A DNA stretch of 64,000 nucleotides from Pseudomonas sp. H1h (GCF_000633255.1 NZ_AYMJ01000018.1:62001-126000), one strand, 5' to 3'; counted from the stretch's first letter, positions 1-9,885 are shown. A program made the numbers and translations. The notes: generated from the sequence alone by a model not told the origin.

Positions 1-1
1 G

Positions 2-1885
2 CAGTCGGTCAACGAAGCGTTGCGCTACACCCCCGGCGTGTCGAGCTATGGCGCCAACAATCGCTCGGACTGGTACACGGTGATTCGCGGTTTCTCCCCG
101 ACCACATACCTCGATAGCCTGCAACTGCCGACCACGATCAATCTGGCGAGCTGGATGGTCGATCCGTACATGCTCGAGCGCGTCGAAGTACTGCGCGGTC
201 CGGCCGGTGTGTTGTACGGGCAGGGCGATCCCGGTGGTGTGATCAATCAGGTATCGAAGCGCCCGAGTGCAGTGGCGGCCAACGAAGTCGGCGTGCAATA
301 CGGCACCGATGCGCGCCGCCAGGTCAACTTCGACAGCACCGGCCCGCTGGACGAGCAGGGCGTGTGGTCGTACCGCATGGTCGGCGTGCTGCGCGACCAG
401 AACATCAAGGACACTCCGTGGCAGGACAAGCGCCAATCACTGGCGCCCTCGCTTACCTTTGCGCCGGATGACGACACGCGCTTCACGTTGCTGGCGAGTT
501 ATCTGTACGACGACAGCAATTCCGGCGATGGTTTTTATCCGTCGGCGGGCACCATCGACTACAACCCCAACGGCCACATCAAGCGCAACATCTTCGAGGC
601 CGACCGAGACTTTCAGAAGTACGAAAAGCGCCAGTATTCGTTCGGCTATGAGTTCTCCAAACGCCTGAGTGACACCTGGCAAGTGCGGCAGAACCTGCGC
701 TACTCGCACCTCGACCTGAACGACAACATGATCTACGGCGGTGGCTTCCAGGCAGGCTCGTTGACGACCATCGACCGTTGGGCCGGCATCGCCGATTTCA
801 CCTACAAACGCTGGACCGTGGACAACCAGGCGCAAGCCGACTTCAGTGCCGGCGGGGTCGATCACACGGTGCTCGTGGGCCTGGATTATCAGCATCAGGA
901 CGCCACCGACAAAGAGGTCTATGCCCTCGCGGCGCCGGTCAACGCGTACCACCCGGTGTTCGTGCCGTTCGACCGCTCGATCTTCAACGATCCGGACAAG
1001 AGTTACCCGAGTAACATCGATTCGACCCTGAATCAGACCGGCCTGTATCTGCAGGATCAGCTGAAGTTCGACGAGCACTGGCGCCTGACCCTGAGCGGTC
1101 GCTACGACTGGGCCAGCAGCGAAACCCAGGATCACCTGGCGCACACCACCACCCACCAGAAAGATGAGGCCTTCAGCGGTCGAGCCGGTCTGGTGTACTT
1201 GGCGGACAACGGCCTGGCACCCTACGTCAGCTACTCCACCGCATTCACCCCCAACGCCGGGCTGGATGCCAACGGTAAACCGTTCGATCCGACCGAGGCT
1301 AGGCAGTACGAGGCCGGGATCAAATTCGCGCCCAAGGACAGCAACGCGTCGGTGACTGCGGCGGTCTTTCAGATCACCCAGACTAACGTGTTGACGCCAG
1401 GCCCGATCAATCCCAATTACTCGGTGCAGACCGGCGAAATCCGCTCCCGTGGTTTCGAGCTGGAAGGCACGGCAAGCCTGAGCCGTGAGCTGGACGTGAT
1501 CGCCAGTTACACCTATCAGGACGTGAAGATCACCAAGGCCAACGACGTCAGCGAGGGCAAGACCCCGACGTTCATCCCGACGCCGCGCAACATGGCGTCG
1601 CTGTGGGCTGACTACACCTTCCACGATGGCTGGCTGAAGAACTTTGGCATGGGCGCGGGCGTGCGCTACGTCGGCAGTAACCCGGGGGCGGCGGATAACT
1701 CGCTGGAGATCCCCTCGTACACTGTGTTCGATGCTTCGGCGCATTACGTGACCGGGCCATGGAAACTGGCACTGAACGTCACCAACCTGACCGACGATGA
1801 CTACATTTCCGGATGCTACGACGCGACCCGTTGCCTGTACGGCAATCCGCGCACCGCGGTGGCTTCGGCGACGTATCGCTGGTAA
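2..1885 (+). CDS. TonB-dependent siderophore receptor (5' end outside window)
   Basis: Outer-membrane beta-barrel receptor for TonB/ExbBD-driven uptake of a ferric siderophore. The open frame enters from the window edge and reads plug-domain sequence at once (VNEALRYTPGVSSYG, then VEVLRGPAGVLYGQGDPGG, the usual plug signature). After that come about 500 residues of alternating short strands and aromatic-rich loops, typical of a barrel. It ends in an aromatic residue (TYRW), as such receptors do for BAM recognition. About 628 residues are visible. Full-length relatives run 700-800, so the signal peptide, any TonB box or signalling domain, and the first part of the plug lie upstream. The ligand cannot be told from sequence alone. 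Family assignment is firm; FpvA/FoxA-like specificity is only a guess. Confidence 0.93.
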   Translation, partial: QSVNEALRYTPGVSSYGANNRSDWYTVIRGFSPTTYLDSLQLPTTINLASWMVDPYMLERVEVLRGPAGVLYGQGDPGGVINQVSKRPSAVAANEVGVQYGTDARRQVNFDSTGPLDEQGVWSYRMVGVLRDQNIKDTPWQDKRQSLAPSLTFAPDDDTRFTLLASYLYDDSNSGDGFYPSAGTIDYNPNGHIKRNIFEADRDFQKYEKRQYSFGYEFSKRLSDTWQVRQNLRYSHLDLNDNMIYGGGFQAGSLTTIDRWAGIADFTYKRWTVDNQAQADFSAGGVDHTVLVGLDYQHQDATDKEVYALAAPVNAYHPVFVPFDRSIFNDPDKSYPSNIDSTLNQTGLYLQDQLKFDEHWRLTLSGRYDWASSETQDHLAHTTTHQKDEAFSGRAGLVYLADNGLAPYVSYSTAFTPNAGLDANGKPFDPTEARQYEAGIKFAPKDSNASVTAAVFQITQTNVLTPGPINPNYSVQTGEIRSRGFELEGTASLSRELDVIASYTYQDVKITKANDVSEGKTPTFIPTPRNMASLWADYTFHDGWLKNFGMGAGVRYVGSNPGAADNSLEIPSYTVFDASAHYVTGPWKLALNVTNLTDDDYISGCYDATRCLYGNPRTAVASATYRW

Positions 1886-1892
1886 CGGTGAA

Positions 1893-1918
1893 CGCCCCTC
1901 TCTGCGCAGGGAGGGGCG
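1893..1918. terminator. GC-rich hairpin between convergent genes
   Basis: GCCCCTC pairs with GAGGGGC around a short loop, in the 49-bp gap between the receptor stop and the convergent paoC stop. There is no clear T-tract on either side, so it may be a weak or bidirectional terminator. Confidence 0.45.
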
Positions 1919-1934
1919 ATTCTGCGGGGTTGCT

Positions 1935-4131
1935 TCAGATCATCGGCGGCAACGACGAAAGAATCTTGTCCAGCGTGATCGGATATTCGCGCACCCGCGC
2001 CCCGGTGGCGTTGTAGATCGCATTCGCCACTGCGGCACTCACGCCGCAAATCCCCAGCTCCCCCACACCCTTGGCTTTCATTGGCGATGAAACCGGGTCG
2101 GTCTCGTCGAGGAAAATCACCTCCTGATGCGGGATGTCGGCATGCACCGGCACTTCGTACCCGGCCAGGTCGTGATTGACGAAAAAGCCCAGCCGTTTGT
2201 CCACCGCCAGCTCCTCCATCAATGCAGCGCCGACGCCCATGGTCATCGCGCCGATCACCTGGCTGCGCGCGGCTTTGGGGTTGAGAATCCGCCCCGCTGC
2301 GCACACCGCAAGCATGCGTCGCACACGGACTTCTCCGGTCGCCGCGTCCACCGCCACTTCGACGAAGTGCGCGCCGAAGGTCGACTGCTGATACTGCTTG
2401 GCGAGGTCGGCGAATTCGATGCTGTCCTCAGCCTCGACGACGCCATTTTTTGCGGCATCACGCAGCGCCAGCGTCTTGCCGCCGGAGCGCACCTGACCGT
2501 CGGCGAATTCGACGTCAGCGCCGGTCATGCCCAGCCGGGTTGCCACTGCGTCGCGCAGTTTCATGCACGCGGCGTAGACCCCGGCGGTCGAGCAGTTGGC
2601 GCCGAACTGGCCGCCGGAGCCGGACGACACCGGAAAGTTCGAGTCCCCCAGATGCACGGTGACGTCTGCAAGGCCGACGCCCATCATCTCGGCGGCGGTC
2701 TGGGCGATGATGGTGTAGCTGCCGGTACCGATGTCAGTCATGTCGGTTTCCACCGTGACCTTGCCGTCGCGTTCCAGCCGCACCCGCGCACCGGACTTGA
2801 GCAGCAGGTTATTGCGGATCGCCGCCGCGACGCCCATGCCGATCAGCCAGCGGCCTTCGCGACGGCTGCCGGGGGTAGCGCTGCGCTGGGCCCAGCCGAA
2901 CTTTTCGGCGCCGGTCTGCAGGCATTCGATCAGCCGTCGCTGGGAGAACGGGCGCTCGGTTTTCACCGGATCGACCTGGGTGTCGTTGAGGATACGAAAC
3001 TGGATGGGGTCGAGCTTGAGCTGCTCGGCCATCTCGTCCATGGCGATTTCCAGCGCCATCAGCCCCGGGGTTTCCCCGGGGGCGCGCATGGCGTTGCCTT
3101 CGGGCAGATCCAGCGGCGCGAGCCGCATGCTCACCAGGCGGTTTTCTGCGGCATAGAGCAACTGACTCGGCTGCGCCGCGACTTCGACCTTGCCGTCCTT
3201 GAGGTTGCCCGACCAGCCTTCATGAGCGATGGCTGTGAGCTTGCCGTCCGCTGTCGCACCCATGCGAATCCGCTGGATGGTCGCGGGGCGGTGAGTGGTG
3301 TTATTGGCGATCTGCGGCCGGGCGAGGGCGACTTTTACCGGGCGGTTGGTCAGACGCGCCCCGAGGGCAGCGAGGATCGCGTCGGCGCGGATGAACAGTT
3401 TGCCGCCAAAGCCGCCGCCAATGTACGGCGAGATCAGGCGCACTTTGTCCTTGGACAGGCCAAGGGTGGCGGCGACGTCGCCGACACTCCAGGCAATCAT
3501 CTGGTTGGACGTCCACAGGGTCAGTTGATCGCCTTGCCATGCCGCCAATGTTGCGTGCGGCTCCATCATCGCGTGGGACTGATCGGGGGTGGTGTAGGTC
3601 GTCGAACTGCACCGCAGCGGCGGCGAACGCCCCGGCGAAATCGCCGTGTCTGACGTCGGGCAATTCTTCTTTCGGCTCCACGCCCTGATCGCGCACGCTG
3701 GCCAGGTCGAATTCGCCCTTGGTCGTGACATAGTCGACCTTGACCAGTTGTGCAGCGGCGCGAGCCTGCTCGAAGGTTTCGGCAACCACCAGCGCTACGG
3801 CCTGGTGATAGTGCTGCACGTCGGGCCCGGCCAGCAGTGGCGCCGAGTTGTATTTGCCCTTGCCGAGCTTGCCGGCATTGGCAGCGGTGACGATGGCCAG
3901 CACGCCGGGCGCGGCTTCGGCGGCGTCGAGATCGATGTGGTTGATGCGGCCTTTGGCGATGGCCGAGCCGACCATGAAGCCGTAGGCCTGATTCGCCACC
4001 ACGTGGTGTTGCTCGTAGGCGTATGGCGCCTGGCCGCTGGTTTTCAGCGGGCCTTCGACGCGGTCGGTGGGTTTGCCGATGACTTTCAACTGATCGATCG
4101 GGTTGGTGGTGGCGGGCGTGTCGAATTTCAT
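1935..4131 (-). pseudogene. paoC: Aldehyde oxidoreductase molybdenum-binding subunit PaoC/YagR-like, frameshifted
   Basis: Large molybdopterin subunit of a xanthine-oxidase-family enzyme, comparable to E. coli periplasmic aldehyde oxidase PaoC. The frame from ATG 4131 (MKFDTPATTNPIDQLKVIGK) gives the N-terminal domain up to AAAVQFDD. At about 3597 the homology jumps frame and resumes as YTTPDQSHAMMEPHATLAAW, continuing to the stop at 1935. Dropping one base (an extra C after GACGAC on the coding strand) restores a single 731-residue protein, almost exactly the E. coli PaoC length. The catalytic Glu region (KGVGELGICG) near the C-terminus is intact. The ATG overlaps the paoB stop (ATGA). Either a recent single-base inactivation or a base-call error; the lack of other damage favours something recent. 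Confidence 0.85.
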
Positions 4132-5084
4132 GCTTCGTCCCTCGCTTGCGCCAACACCGAGCCGAGCGTGCGCTCGACCAAGGTCAGTTTGAATTGGTTG
4201 TCGTGGGTCGGTGTTGCGCCGTCGAGCAGGCGTTCGCTCACGGCTTTCGCGCCGTTGGGCAGCAACGCGTCGGCGTCTTCGACGCGCCACGGTTTGGGCG
4301 CTATCCCACCGACCGCCACGCGGCCGCTGCCGTCTTTTTGCAGGATCAACCCGACCGACACCAAGGCAAAGGCGTACGACGAGCGATCACGCACCTTGTG
4401 ATAAAGGTGCGTGCCGCCGACCGGAGCGGGCAGGGTCACGGAGGTGATGAACTCGCCGGGCGTGAGGCTGGTTTCGATGTTCGGCGTGTTGCCCGGGAGT
4501 TGATGGAAGTCGGCAATGGCGATGCGGCGGGTCGTGCCGTCGGGCTTGACCGTTTCAACCTGCGCATCGAGTGCGCGCATGGCAATCGCCATGTCGCTGG
4601 GGTGGGTGGCGATGCAGGCGTCGCTGACGCCGATCAGCCCCAGTTGCCGACTGACCCCGCCAATCGCCGCGCAACCACTGCCGGGCTGGCGTTTGTTGCA
4701 GGCCTGATTGACGTCATAGAAGTAGGCACAGCGGGTGCGTTGCAGCAGGTTGCCGGCGGTGCTCGCCATGTTGCGCAACTGGCCCGAGGCGCCGGCGAGC
4801 AAGGCGCGCGAGAGCAGGGCGTAGTCCTTGCGCACGCGGCTGTCGGCGGCCAGATCGGTGTTGCGCACCAGTGCGCCGATGCGTAATCCGCCTTCAGGTG
4901 TGGCTTCAATTTGATCAAGGCCCAGATGGTTGATGTCGATCAGGTGCAGCGGGGTTTCGATGTCGAGTTTCATCAGGTCTAGCAGGTTGGTACCGCCGGC
5001 GATGAACTTCGCGCCTTCGACCTGTGCCGCTTGTGCGGCCGCTGCGGCGGGGGAGTCGGCGCGGCTGTAGTTGAACGGTCTCAT
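4128..5084 (-). CDS. paoB: Aldehyde oxidoreductase FAD-binding subunit (PaoB/YagS-like)
   Basis: Middle, FAD-binding subunit of the three-part molybdenum hydroxylase; it passes electrons from the 2Fe-2S subunit onward. The 318 residues show the PCMH-type FAD fold, with an FAD-loop motif near the start (KFIAGGTNLLDLMK) and a CO-dehydrogenase flavoprotein C-terminal domain. The insert RCAYFYDVNQACNKR followed by GCAAIGG holds cysteines placed like those of E. coli PaoB, which carries an extra 4Fe-4S cluster, so one is expected here. The start overlaps the paoA stop and the stop overlaps the paoC start, both as ATGA, indicating translational coupling. Intact, unlike paoC. Confidence 0.9.
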   Translation of the reverse strand: MRPFNYSRADSPAAAAAQAAQVEGAKFIAGGTNLLDLMKLDIETPLHLIDINHLGLDQIEATPEGGLRIGALVRNTDLAADSRVRKDYALLSRALLAGASGQLRNMASTAGNLLQRTRCAYFYDVNQACNKRQPGSGCAAIGGVSRQLGLIGVSDACIATHPSDMAIAMRALDAQVETVKPDGTTRRIAIADFHQLPGNTPNIETSLTPGEFITSVTLPAPVGGTHLYHKVRDRSSYAFALVSVGLILQKDGSGRVAVGGIAPKPWRVEDADALLPNGAKAVSERLLDGATPTHDNQFKLTLVERTLGSVLAQARDEA

Positions 5085-5704
5085 GCCGGCACCTCCGCAA
5101 CTTCAGTGATCGCTTCGATGATGTTCGAGTAGGCACCGCAGCGGCAGATGTTGCCGCTCATGCGCTCCTGGAATTCAGCGGCAATCAGTTGCGGTGCATC
5201 GGTCAGGCTGGGGCTGGCATGGCTGGGGATGCCGTCGCGGATTTCCCTGAGCACCGCCACCGCCGAGCAGATCTGCCCCGGCGTGCAATAACCGCACTGA
5301 TAGCCGTCGTGCTTGATGAACGCGGCCTGCATCGGGTGCAGATTGTCGGGCATGCCGAGGCCTTCGATGGTGGTGATTTCGCTGCCTTCGTGCATCACCG
5401 CCAGGGTCAGGCAGGCATTGATCCGGCGGCCATCGGCGATCACCGTACAGGCGCCACACTGGCCATGGTCGCAGCCTTTTTTGCTGCCGGTCAGGTGCAG
5501 GTGCTCGCGCAGGGCGTCAAGCAGGGTGGTGCGGTTGTCGACTTCAAGGGCTTGCGGCTTGCCGTTGACTTGAATCGTCACTTTGCTCATGGCCGGTTGC
5601 TCCAGGTTGGCCGCGTAGGCCTTGAGGCTGATGAACGGCGGCATCGCGAAGGCCGTGGCGGTCACGGCACCGAGGATCAGGAATCTACGTCGGGAAATCG
5701 TCAT
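5081..5704 (-). CDS. paoA: Aldehyde oxidoreductase 2Fe-2S subunit with Tat signal (PaoA/YagT-like)
   Basis: Small iron-sulfur subunit. The N-terminus MTISRRRFLILGAVTATAF is a twin-arginine signal, so the folded complex is probably exported to the periplasm, as E. coli PaoABC is. A plant-type ferredoxin domain follows (GCDHGQCGACTVI plus a further Cys). Next comes the helical 2Fe-2S domain with CGYCTPGQ and NICRCGAY. ATG 5704 was chosen over the longer upstream open frame because it starts the Tat signal and is preceded by a GAGGGA-like ribosome site. First gene of paoABC. No PaoD-type cofactor-insertion chaperone lies next to it, so it would have to be encoded elsewhere. Confidence 0.92.
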   Translation of the reverse strand: MTISRRRFLILGAVTATAFAMPPFISLKAYAANLEQPAMSKVTIQVNGKPQALEVDNRTTLLDALREHLHLTGSKKGCDHGQCGACTVIADGRRINACLTLAVMHEGSEITTIEGLGMPDNLHPMQAAFIKHDGYQCGYCTPGQICSAVAVLREIRDGIPSHASPSLTDAPQLIAAEFQERMSGNICRCGAYSNIIEAITEVAEVPA

Positions 5705-5884
5705 GCTTCGATCCCTCTCTGGCTGAATCAGGACGGCAGGGGTGAAAAGGCCCGCTCGGGCGCGCCGGCATGCTTGCCGGTCTCGTTCTTGGAATGACCT
5801 GCGCAAGAGGGAAAAGGTTTTTGCGGATTTGCGCTATAGAGTTATGCGCATGGCTCATCAATCTGCTAAACGACGCAGAGCCAT

Positions 5885-6017
5885 ATTGTGGGAGGGGGCT
5901 TGCTCGCGAAGGCGGAGGGTCAGGCAGTTTTTGGTTGAATGGCATGCCGCTTTCGCGAGCAAGCCCGCTCCCACATTGGAATGCATGCCCCCTGTGGGAG
6001 CGAGCCTGCTCGCGAAG
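5885..6017. repeat. REP cluster (inverted pair plus one copy)
   Basis: One forward REP near 5888-5910, an inverted one at 5952-5975 and a second forward copy at 5993-6017. The unit is GTGGGAGCGGGCTTGCTCGC with small variations (GAGCCTGCTCGCGAAG in the third). Lies between paoA and the lldP stop. Confidence 0.9.
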
Positions 6018-6035
6018 AGGTCTTCGGAATTGACC

Positions 6036-7790
6036 TCAATGTCCGCCAACCACCATGTGCGTAAACGGCGCCACATACGCCTGCAGCGTCACCAGCCCAC
6101 CGACCAGCATCGCCAGTACGATCGAGTGGAAGAACACGTAGCGCAGAATTTCACCCTCATGCCCATACCAGCGGGTGGCGGTGGAGGCGACCACGATTGA
6201 TTGTGCATCGACCATCTTGCCCATCACGCCGCCGGAGCTGTTGGCCGCCGCCATCAGGACGGGGCTGATGCCCAACTGTTCCGAGGTCACCCGTTGCAGC
6301 CCGCCGAACAGTACGTTCGAGGCGGTATCCGAACCGGTCAACGCCACGCCGAGCCAGCCGAGCAAGGTGCCAAACATCGGGTAAAACACCCCGGTCGCCG
6401 CAAACGCCAGGCCCATGGTCGCGTCCAGTCCGGAATACCTCGTAAGGAATCCCAGCGCGAGCATCGCCGCAATGGTGATCAGCGAAAACCGCACCACCCA
6501 TAGCGTGCGCAGGTACTGCTTGATCAATTGCGGGATCGAGTAGCCCATCAGCAGCCCGCCGACAATCGCCGCCAGCAGAATGCCGCTGCCAGTGGCGGTG
6601 AACCAGGTGAACTTGTAGATCGCTTCTTCGGCTTTCGGCGCCGGCACCACCGGTGGGACTTTCTGCACTTGCAGGTGCAGCGTGGTGAAGGTCAGCGCCG
6701 GCGAGAAAATCGGGTTGGCCTCGCTGAGCGGTTTGCCTTGCGGATCGAGTTTGACGGAATGCGTTACCGGGTCCAGCGCCGGGCGCACGTCGAAAATATT
6801 CTTGAAACCCTGGGTGCCCCAGGCAAACACGAACACGGTGAGGATGATCCATGGCATCCACGCGCGCATCACCGCCGGGCGTGCCTGATCGCTGAAGGTG
6901 GCGCTGGCGGTAACTTTTTCTTCCTCGACCCTGGAGTTGTCGACTCGCCCGGACAGGGCGGCGGAGGTGTAAACAGTCGCCGGTTTCCAGACCCGCAGAA
7001 ACAGAGTCAGGCAGGCCATGGAGATCAGTGCGGCGATCACGTCCACCAGCATTGGCCCATGGTAGTTCGATACCAGGAACTGCGGCACCGCGAAACTGAC
7101 CCCGGCCACCAGAATCGCCGGCCAGATCTCCAGCATCTTGCGCCAGCCGGCAAACGCCCAGATCAGCCAGAACGGCACCAGCACCGAGAAAAACGGCAGT
7201 TGCCGGCCGACCATCATCGACAGCTCCATCTCATCCAGCCCGGTGACTTTGGCCAGGGTGATGATCGGCGTGCCGAGCGCGCCGAACGCCACTGGTGCGG
7301 TGTTGGCAATCAACGCCAGCCCGGATGCGGCCAACGGCGAAAAACCGAGGCCGATCAGAATCGCTCCGGTCACAGCCACTGGCGTACCGAACCCGGCCGC
7401 GCCTTCGAAAAACGCGCCGAAGCAGAAGGCGATCAGCAGCAACTGCAAACGGCGGTCATCAGTGATCCGCGCCAGGGAGTCCTGCAGCACTTTGAATGAG
7501 CCGTTCTCGGTGGTCAGGCGGTGCAGAAAGATGATGTTGAGCACGATCCAGCCGATCGGCAGCAAACCATTGGCTGCACCAAACAACGCCGCCGAACCGG
7601 CCATGCTTGCCGGCATGCCGAAGGCGAAGATCGAAATCAGCAGCGCCGAAGCCAGGGCGAGCAGGGCGGCCAGATGCGCCTTGACGTGAAAGAACGCCAA
7701 CGCTGCGAGCATCACCACCACCGGGGTGGCGGCCATGAGTGTAGAGATCAGCGGATTGCCGAACGGGTCGTAGATTTGCTGCCAGACCAT
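6036..7790 (-). CDS. lldP: L-lactate permease
   Basis: Inner-membrane lactate/glycolate:H+ symporter of the LctP family. The 584-residue protein has a dozen or more hydrophobic spans. Family blocks include FGAFFEGAAGFGTPVAV near residue 130 and NSSGGVMGKMVDAQSIVVA near the end, both typical of LldP. ATG 7790 is taken because MVWQQIYDPFGNPL is the usual N-terminus and GAGGTGG sits just upstream; the open frame extends 25 codons further without support. The lactate dehydrogenase genes (lldD, dld) that often accompany it in pseudomonads are not adjacent, so it stands alone here. Confidence 0.93.
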   Translation of the reverse strand: MVWQQIYDPFGNPLISTLMAATPVVVMLAALAFFHVKAHLAALLALASALLISIFAFGMPASMAGSAALFGAANGLLPIGWIVLNIIFLHRLTTENGSFKVLQDSLARITDDRRLQLLLIAFCFGAFFEGAAGFGTPVAVTGAILIGLGFSPLAASGLALIANTAPVAFGALGTPIITLAKVTGLDEMELSMMVGRQLPFFSVLVPFWLIWAFAGWRKMLEIWPAILVAGVSFAVPQFLVSNYHGPMLVDVIAALISMACLTLFLRVWKPATVYTSAALSGRVDNSRVEEEKVTASATFSDQARPAVMRAWMPWIILTVFVFAWGTQGFKNIFDVRPALDPVTHSVKLDPQGKPLSEANPIFSPALTFTTLHLQVQKVPPVVPAPKAEEAIYKFTWFTATGSGILLAAIVGGLLMGYSIPQLIKQYLRTLWVVRFSLITIAAMLALGFLTRYSGLDATMGLAFAATGVFYPMFGTLLGWLGVALTGSDTASNVLFGGLQRVTSEQLGISPVLMAAANSSGGVMGKMVDAQSIVVASTATRWYGHEGEILRYVFFHSIVLAMLVGGLVTLQAYVAPFTHMVVGGH

Positions 7791-8032
7791 GATCCACCTC
7801 TGCTTGTTGTTATCGAGGCGCAGATCCGTTGCGAGGGGGGCGATAACCAGCAGTATAGGTGGCATTACGCCGCTGTCCGGGGGCGGGCGGCGCGCCGATC
7901 AATGGTCGTGGTCGGGCAGTGAATCAAAGTCCGTTTGTCCGGTCGTATCAGCGGCTGCGCGCACTGCGTCCTGAAGGCGTGGGCAGTGACAGCCGTTCCG
8001 TCGTCAAGACCTTGGTTTTAGGGAAGAGTTGA

Positions 8033-8239
8033 ATGAAGCACGCGACAACAATGCTGCTGACCGTGGCCGCCGCTGTTTTGCTGGCAGGCTGTGTGGCGGA
8101 TTTTGATGATGACTACCGCCATGGGCGGCATTACGACCGAGATCACGGGCGCTATTACGACCATGATCGGCGTTGGGATGAGCGTGATGACGGTCGACGC
8201 GACGGACGCCGCTACTACCGTGATCGCGACGACGACTGA
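8033..8239 (+). CDS. Small Asp/Arg/His-rich lipoprotein
   Basis: A 68-residue protein. It has a signal peptide and lipobox (VLLAGCVADF, Cys about 21), so it should be processed by Lsp and anchored in a membrane. The mature part is almost entirely Asp, Arg, His and Tyr (repeats such as DRDHGRYYDHDRR), highly charged and probably unstructured. Preceded by GGAAGAG and followed by a strong hairpin, so it looks like a monocistronic gene. No function recognised; metal or polyanion binding would fit the composition but is speculation. Confidence 0.75.
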   Translation: MKHATTMLLTVAAAVLLAGCVADFDDDYRHGRHYDRDHGRYYDHDRRWDERDDGRRDGRRYYRDRDDD

Positions 8240-8250
8240 TTGAATATCAA

Positions 8251-8279
8251 GAGGGCGTTCCCGCAACGGGAACGCCCTC
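8251..8279 (+). terminator. Terminator hairpin after small lipoprotein
   Basis: GAGGGCGTTCCCG pairs with CGGGAACGCCCTC across a CAA loop, 12 nt after the stop codon. Only a weak T/A stretch follows. It also faces the 3' end of the convergent gene at 8285. Confidence 0.7.
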
Positions 8280-8284
8280 GCCGA

Positions 8285-8557
8285 TTAAAAATGAGCGCTC
8301 GCCCGGACGCTGGAATGCGCAGGCGCAGAGGCCTCGAGATCCAGCAAATGGGTGGCGAGTATGTCGCTCAGAAAGCGGAACTGATCGTTGATACCGACCA
8401 CTTCATTAGTGAAGTGATTGCTTGCGGCGGGCATCAGCAGATCGTCGAAATCTTTGTTGAACACCAGTGCTTGCGCCTTGCGCGACACCACGTGCTGCTC
8501 GTAATAGTTGCTGCCGAATACCGGGAAACTCACGGAGAGTGCGATGGTGCGAATCAT
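8285..8557 (-). CDS. Conserved-looking hypothetical protein, 90 aa
   Basis: Not recognised. Starts MIRTIALSVSFPVFGSNYYE with GAGGAG nine bases before the ATG. It has no clear signal peptide cleavage site or membrane span beyond the mildly hydrophobic first 15 residues, and it ends in an Ala/Ser/His-rich tail. Convergent with the small lipoprotein gene. A good ribosome site and coding-like composition support a real gene. Confidence 0.6.
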   Translation of the reverse strand: MIRTIALSVSFPVFGSNYYEQHVVSRKAQALVFNKDFDDLLMPAASNHFTNEVVGINDQFRFLSDILATHLLDLEASAPAHSSVRASAHF

Positions 8558-8694
8558 GATGTGTACTCCTCGTTGCGTCTCGGATGGGTCAATCGTGCCT
8601 TTGCCGGGCGGCGGGCGGAAGGCAATCGTGGCGATGGTGAATATCGACGGCGTTGATGGTTGATGCCACTCCCCACAGGAGGACGTATTTCAAA

Positions 8695-8718
8695 GTGAGA
8701 GCGAGCCTGCTCGCGATG
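8695..8718 (+). repeat. Single REP-like fragment
   Basis: GAGAGCGAGCCTGCTCGCGA, a lone degenerate REP. It lies inside the apparent upstream extension of the next frame, an argument against a start before 8806. The rest of the 8558-8805 gap shows nothing else. Confidence 0.7.
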
Positions 8719-8805
8719 GGGCCAATGCAGCCACAACCGACAAACGGCCCAACCCCCCGCACCTATACTCAAATCTGTTTTCCTCCATTCAAGGACTCCA
8801 CCACT

Positions 8806-9885
8806 GTGAACCTGCGTGCGCTGTTCGTCGCCGCACTGTTGCTGCTGGCTGGCTGCGCCTCCTCGGCTCGGGCCCCGGTGACGCCACCGGCCGTGGTGGT
8901 GTCGCCCGCGACCTGGAAGCAGATCGACCGCGACATCGTCAGCGCCTCGCAGCAGTCCACCGAGCAGGTCAAGGTATTTGCCCGGGGCTCGATGGAACAT
9001 TGGCGTATTCGCGTCTATGAACAAACTGAAGAAAATTTCATTCCGTGGTTCAGCAGCTATTGGACCCAGGAATGGCTATCGATGAAGGTCAGTTGGTACA
9101 CGATCAGCGCCGGCGGCGAACAGGATGCGTCGGCCAAGCGTCTGGCGAGCTATCTGCTTGAGCAGTATCAGGAAAGGGTGCTGGCGCCGGTCGCGGTGGA
9201 GATCGATCCGGATGCGATCCTCGGTCAGGCCACGGCGTTCTATGCGCAACTGATGGCCCAGCAGATGCCGCTCATCGCCCAGCGTTACGGTGTGCCGGTG
9301 GCCCAGCTCAACGGGCACTTGCAGAAAGTGTCGGCCATCGCCCTTGGCCCGCCGCCGGCGCGCGATGCTTCGCTGTATCAGGTCATCAGTACCGAACCGC
9401 TGAACACCCTGCCGGCGTATGCCGCGCTGATCGACAAGGTCCACACCGAGGGTGGCAGCAAGGGGATTGCCTCGACCGACGCCGGCATGGCGCCCGTGGC
9501 CAAACGCGCCAGCCAGCGAATGGAAGCGGAAATGGCCCCGCGCGGTGCGGCCAGCGCGGTGGCGGCTGCGGCGGGCAAGTTGGTGGGCGGGGTGATTTCG
9601 ATCGGCGTGGCGGGCATCCGCGCGATCATCCAGGCCAGTGATCGACCCGACAGCGAAGCGCTGATTCGCAGCAGCCTGGGCAGCACCTTTGACAAGGCCT
9701 GGTCGAAACTGCTGCAAAACCCGACCACTGGGGTCATGGCCGGTACGTTGCACATCGCCGGTCAGGTTGAGGGCAGCCTTGGCGGAGCAGAACAACCGTC
9801 GGTCGGGCTGGGTGTGAATCGTGTCGAATGGCGGCCGCCGGAATCGACTACTCAGCAGATCGAACCCAACGTGCAAGGAGAGTGA
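8806..9885 (+). CDS. Putative lipoprotein, 359 aa, unknown function
   Basis: Starts at GTG 8806 with AAGGA upstream. The product begins MNLRALFVAALLLLAGCASS, a textbook lipoprotein signal with lipobox LAGC, so lipid attachment at Cys 16 is expected. The frame is open from 8653, but that extension encodes REP sequence and lacks a ribosome site. The mature protein is mostly helical, with an Ala/Gly-rich hydrophobic stretch near residues 235-260 (VAAAAGKLVGGVISIGVAGI) that could insert into a membrane. Two nt separate it from the following DUF1428 gene, suggesting co-transcription. Family not recognised. Confidence 0.75.
   Translation: MNLRALFVAALLLLAGCASSARAPVTPPAVVVSPATWKQIDRDIVSASQQSTEQVKVFARGSMEHWRIRVYEQTEENFIPWFSSYWTQEWLSMKVSWYTISAGGEQDASAKRLASYLLEQYQERVLAPVAVEIDPDAILGQATAFYAQLMAQQMPLIAQRYGVPVAQLNGHLQKVSAIALGPPPARDASLYQVISTEPLNTLPAYAALIDKVHTEGGSKGIASTDAGMAPVAKRASQRMEAEMAPRGAASAVAAAAGKLVGGVISIGVAGIRAIIQASDRPDSEALIRSSLGSTFDKAWSKLLQNPTTGVMAGTLHIAGQVEGSLGGAEQPSVGLGVNRVEWRPPESTTQQIEPNVQGE

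Noticed and set aside
437..1744. A 435-codon minus-strand frame opposite the TonB receptor
   Set aside because: Shadow frame; the plus strand shows plug and barrel sequence.
2127..3653. A 508-codon plus-strand frame opposite paoC
   Set aside because: His/Gly/Arg-rich, no motif; the minus strand encodes clear molybdenum-hydroxylase sequence even though it is frameshifted.
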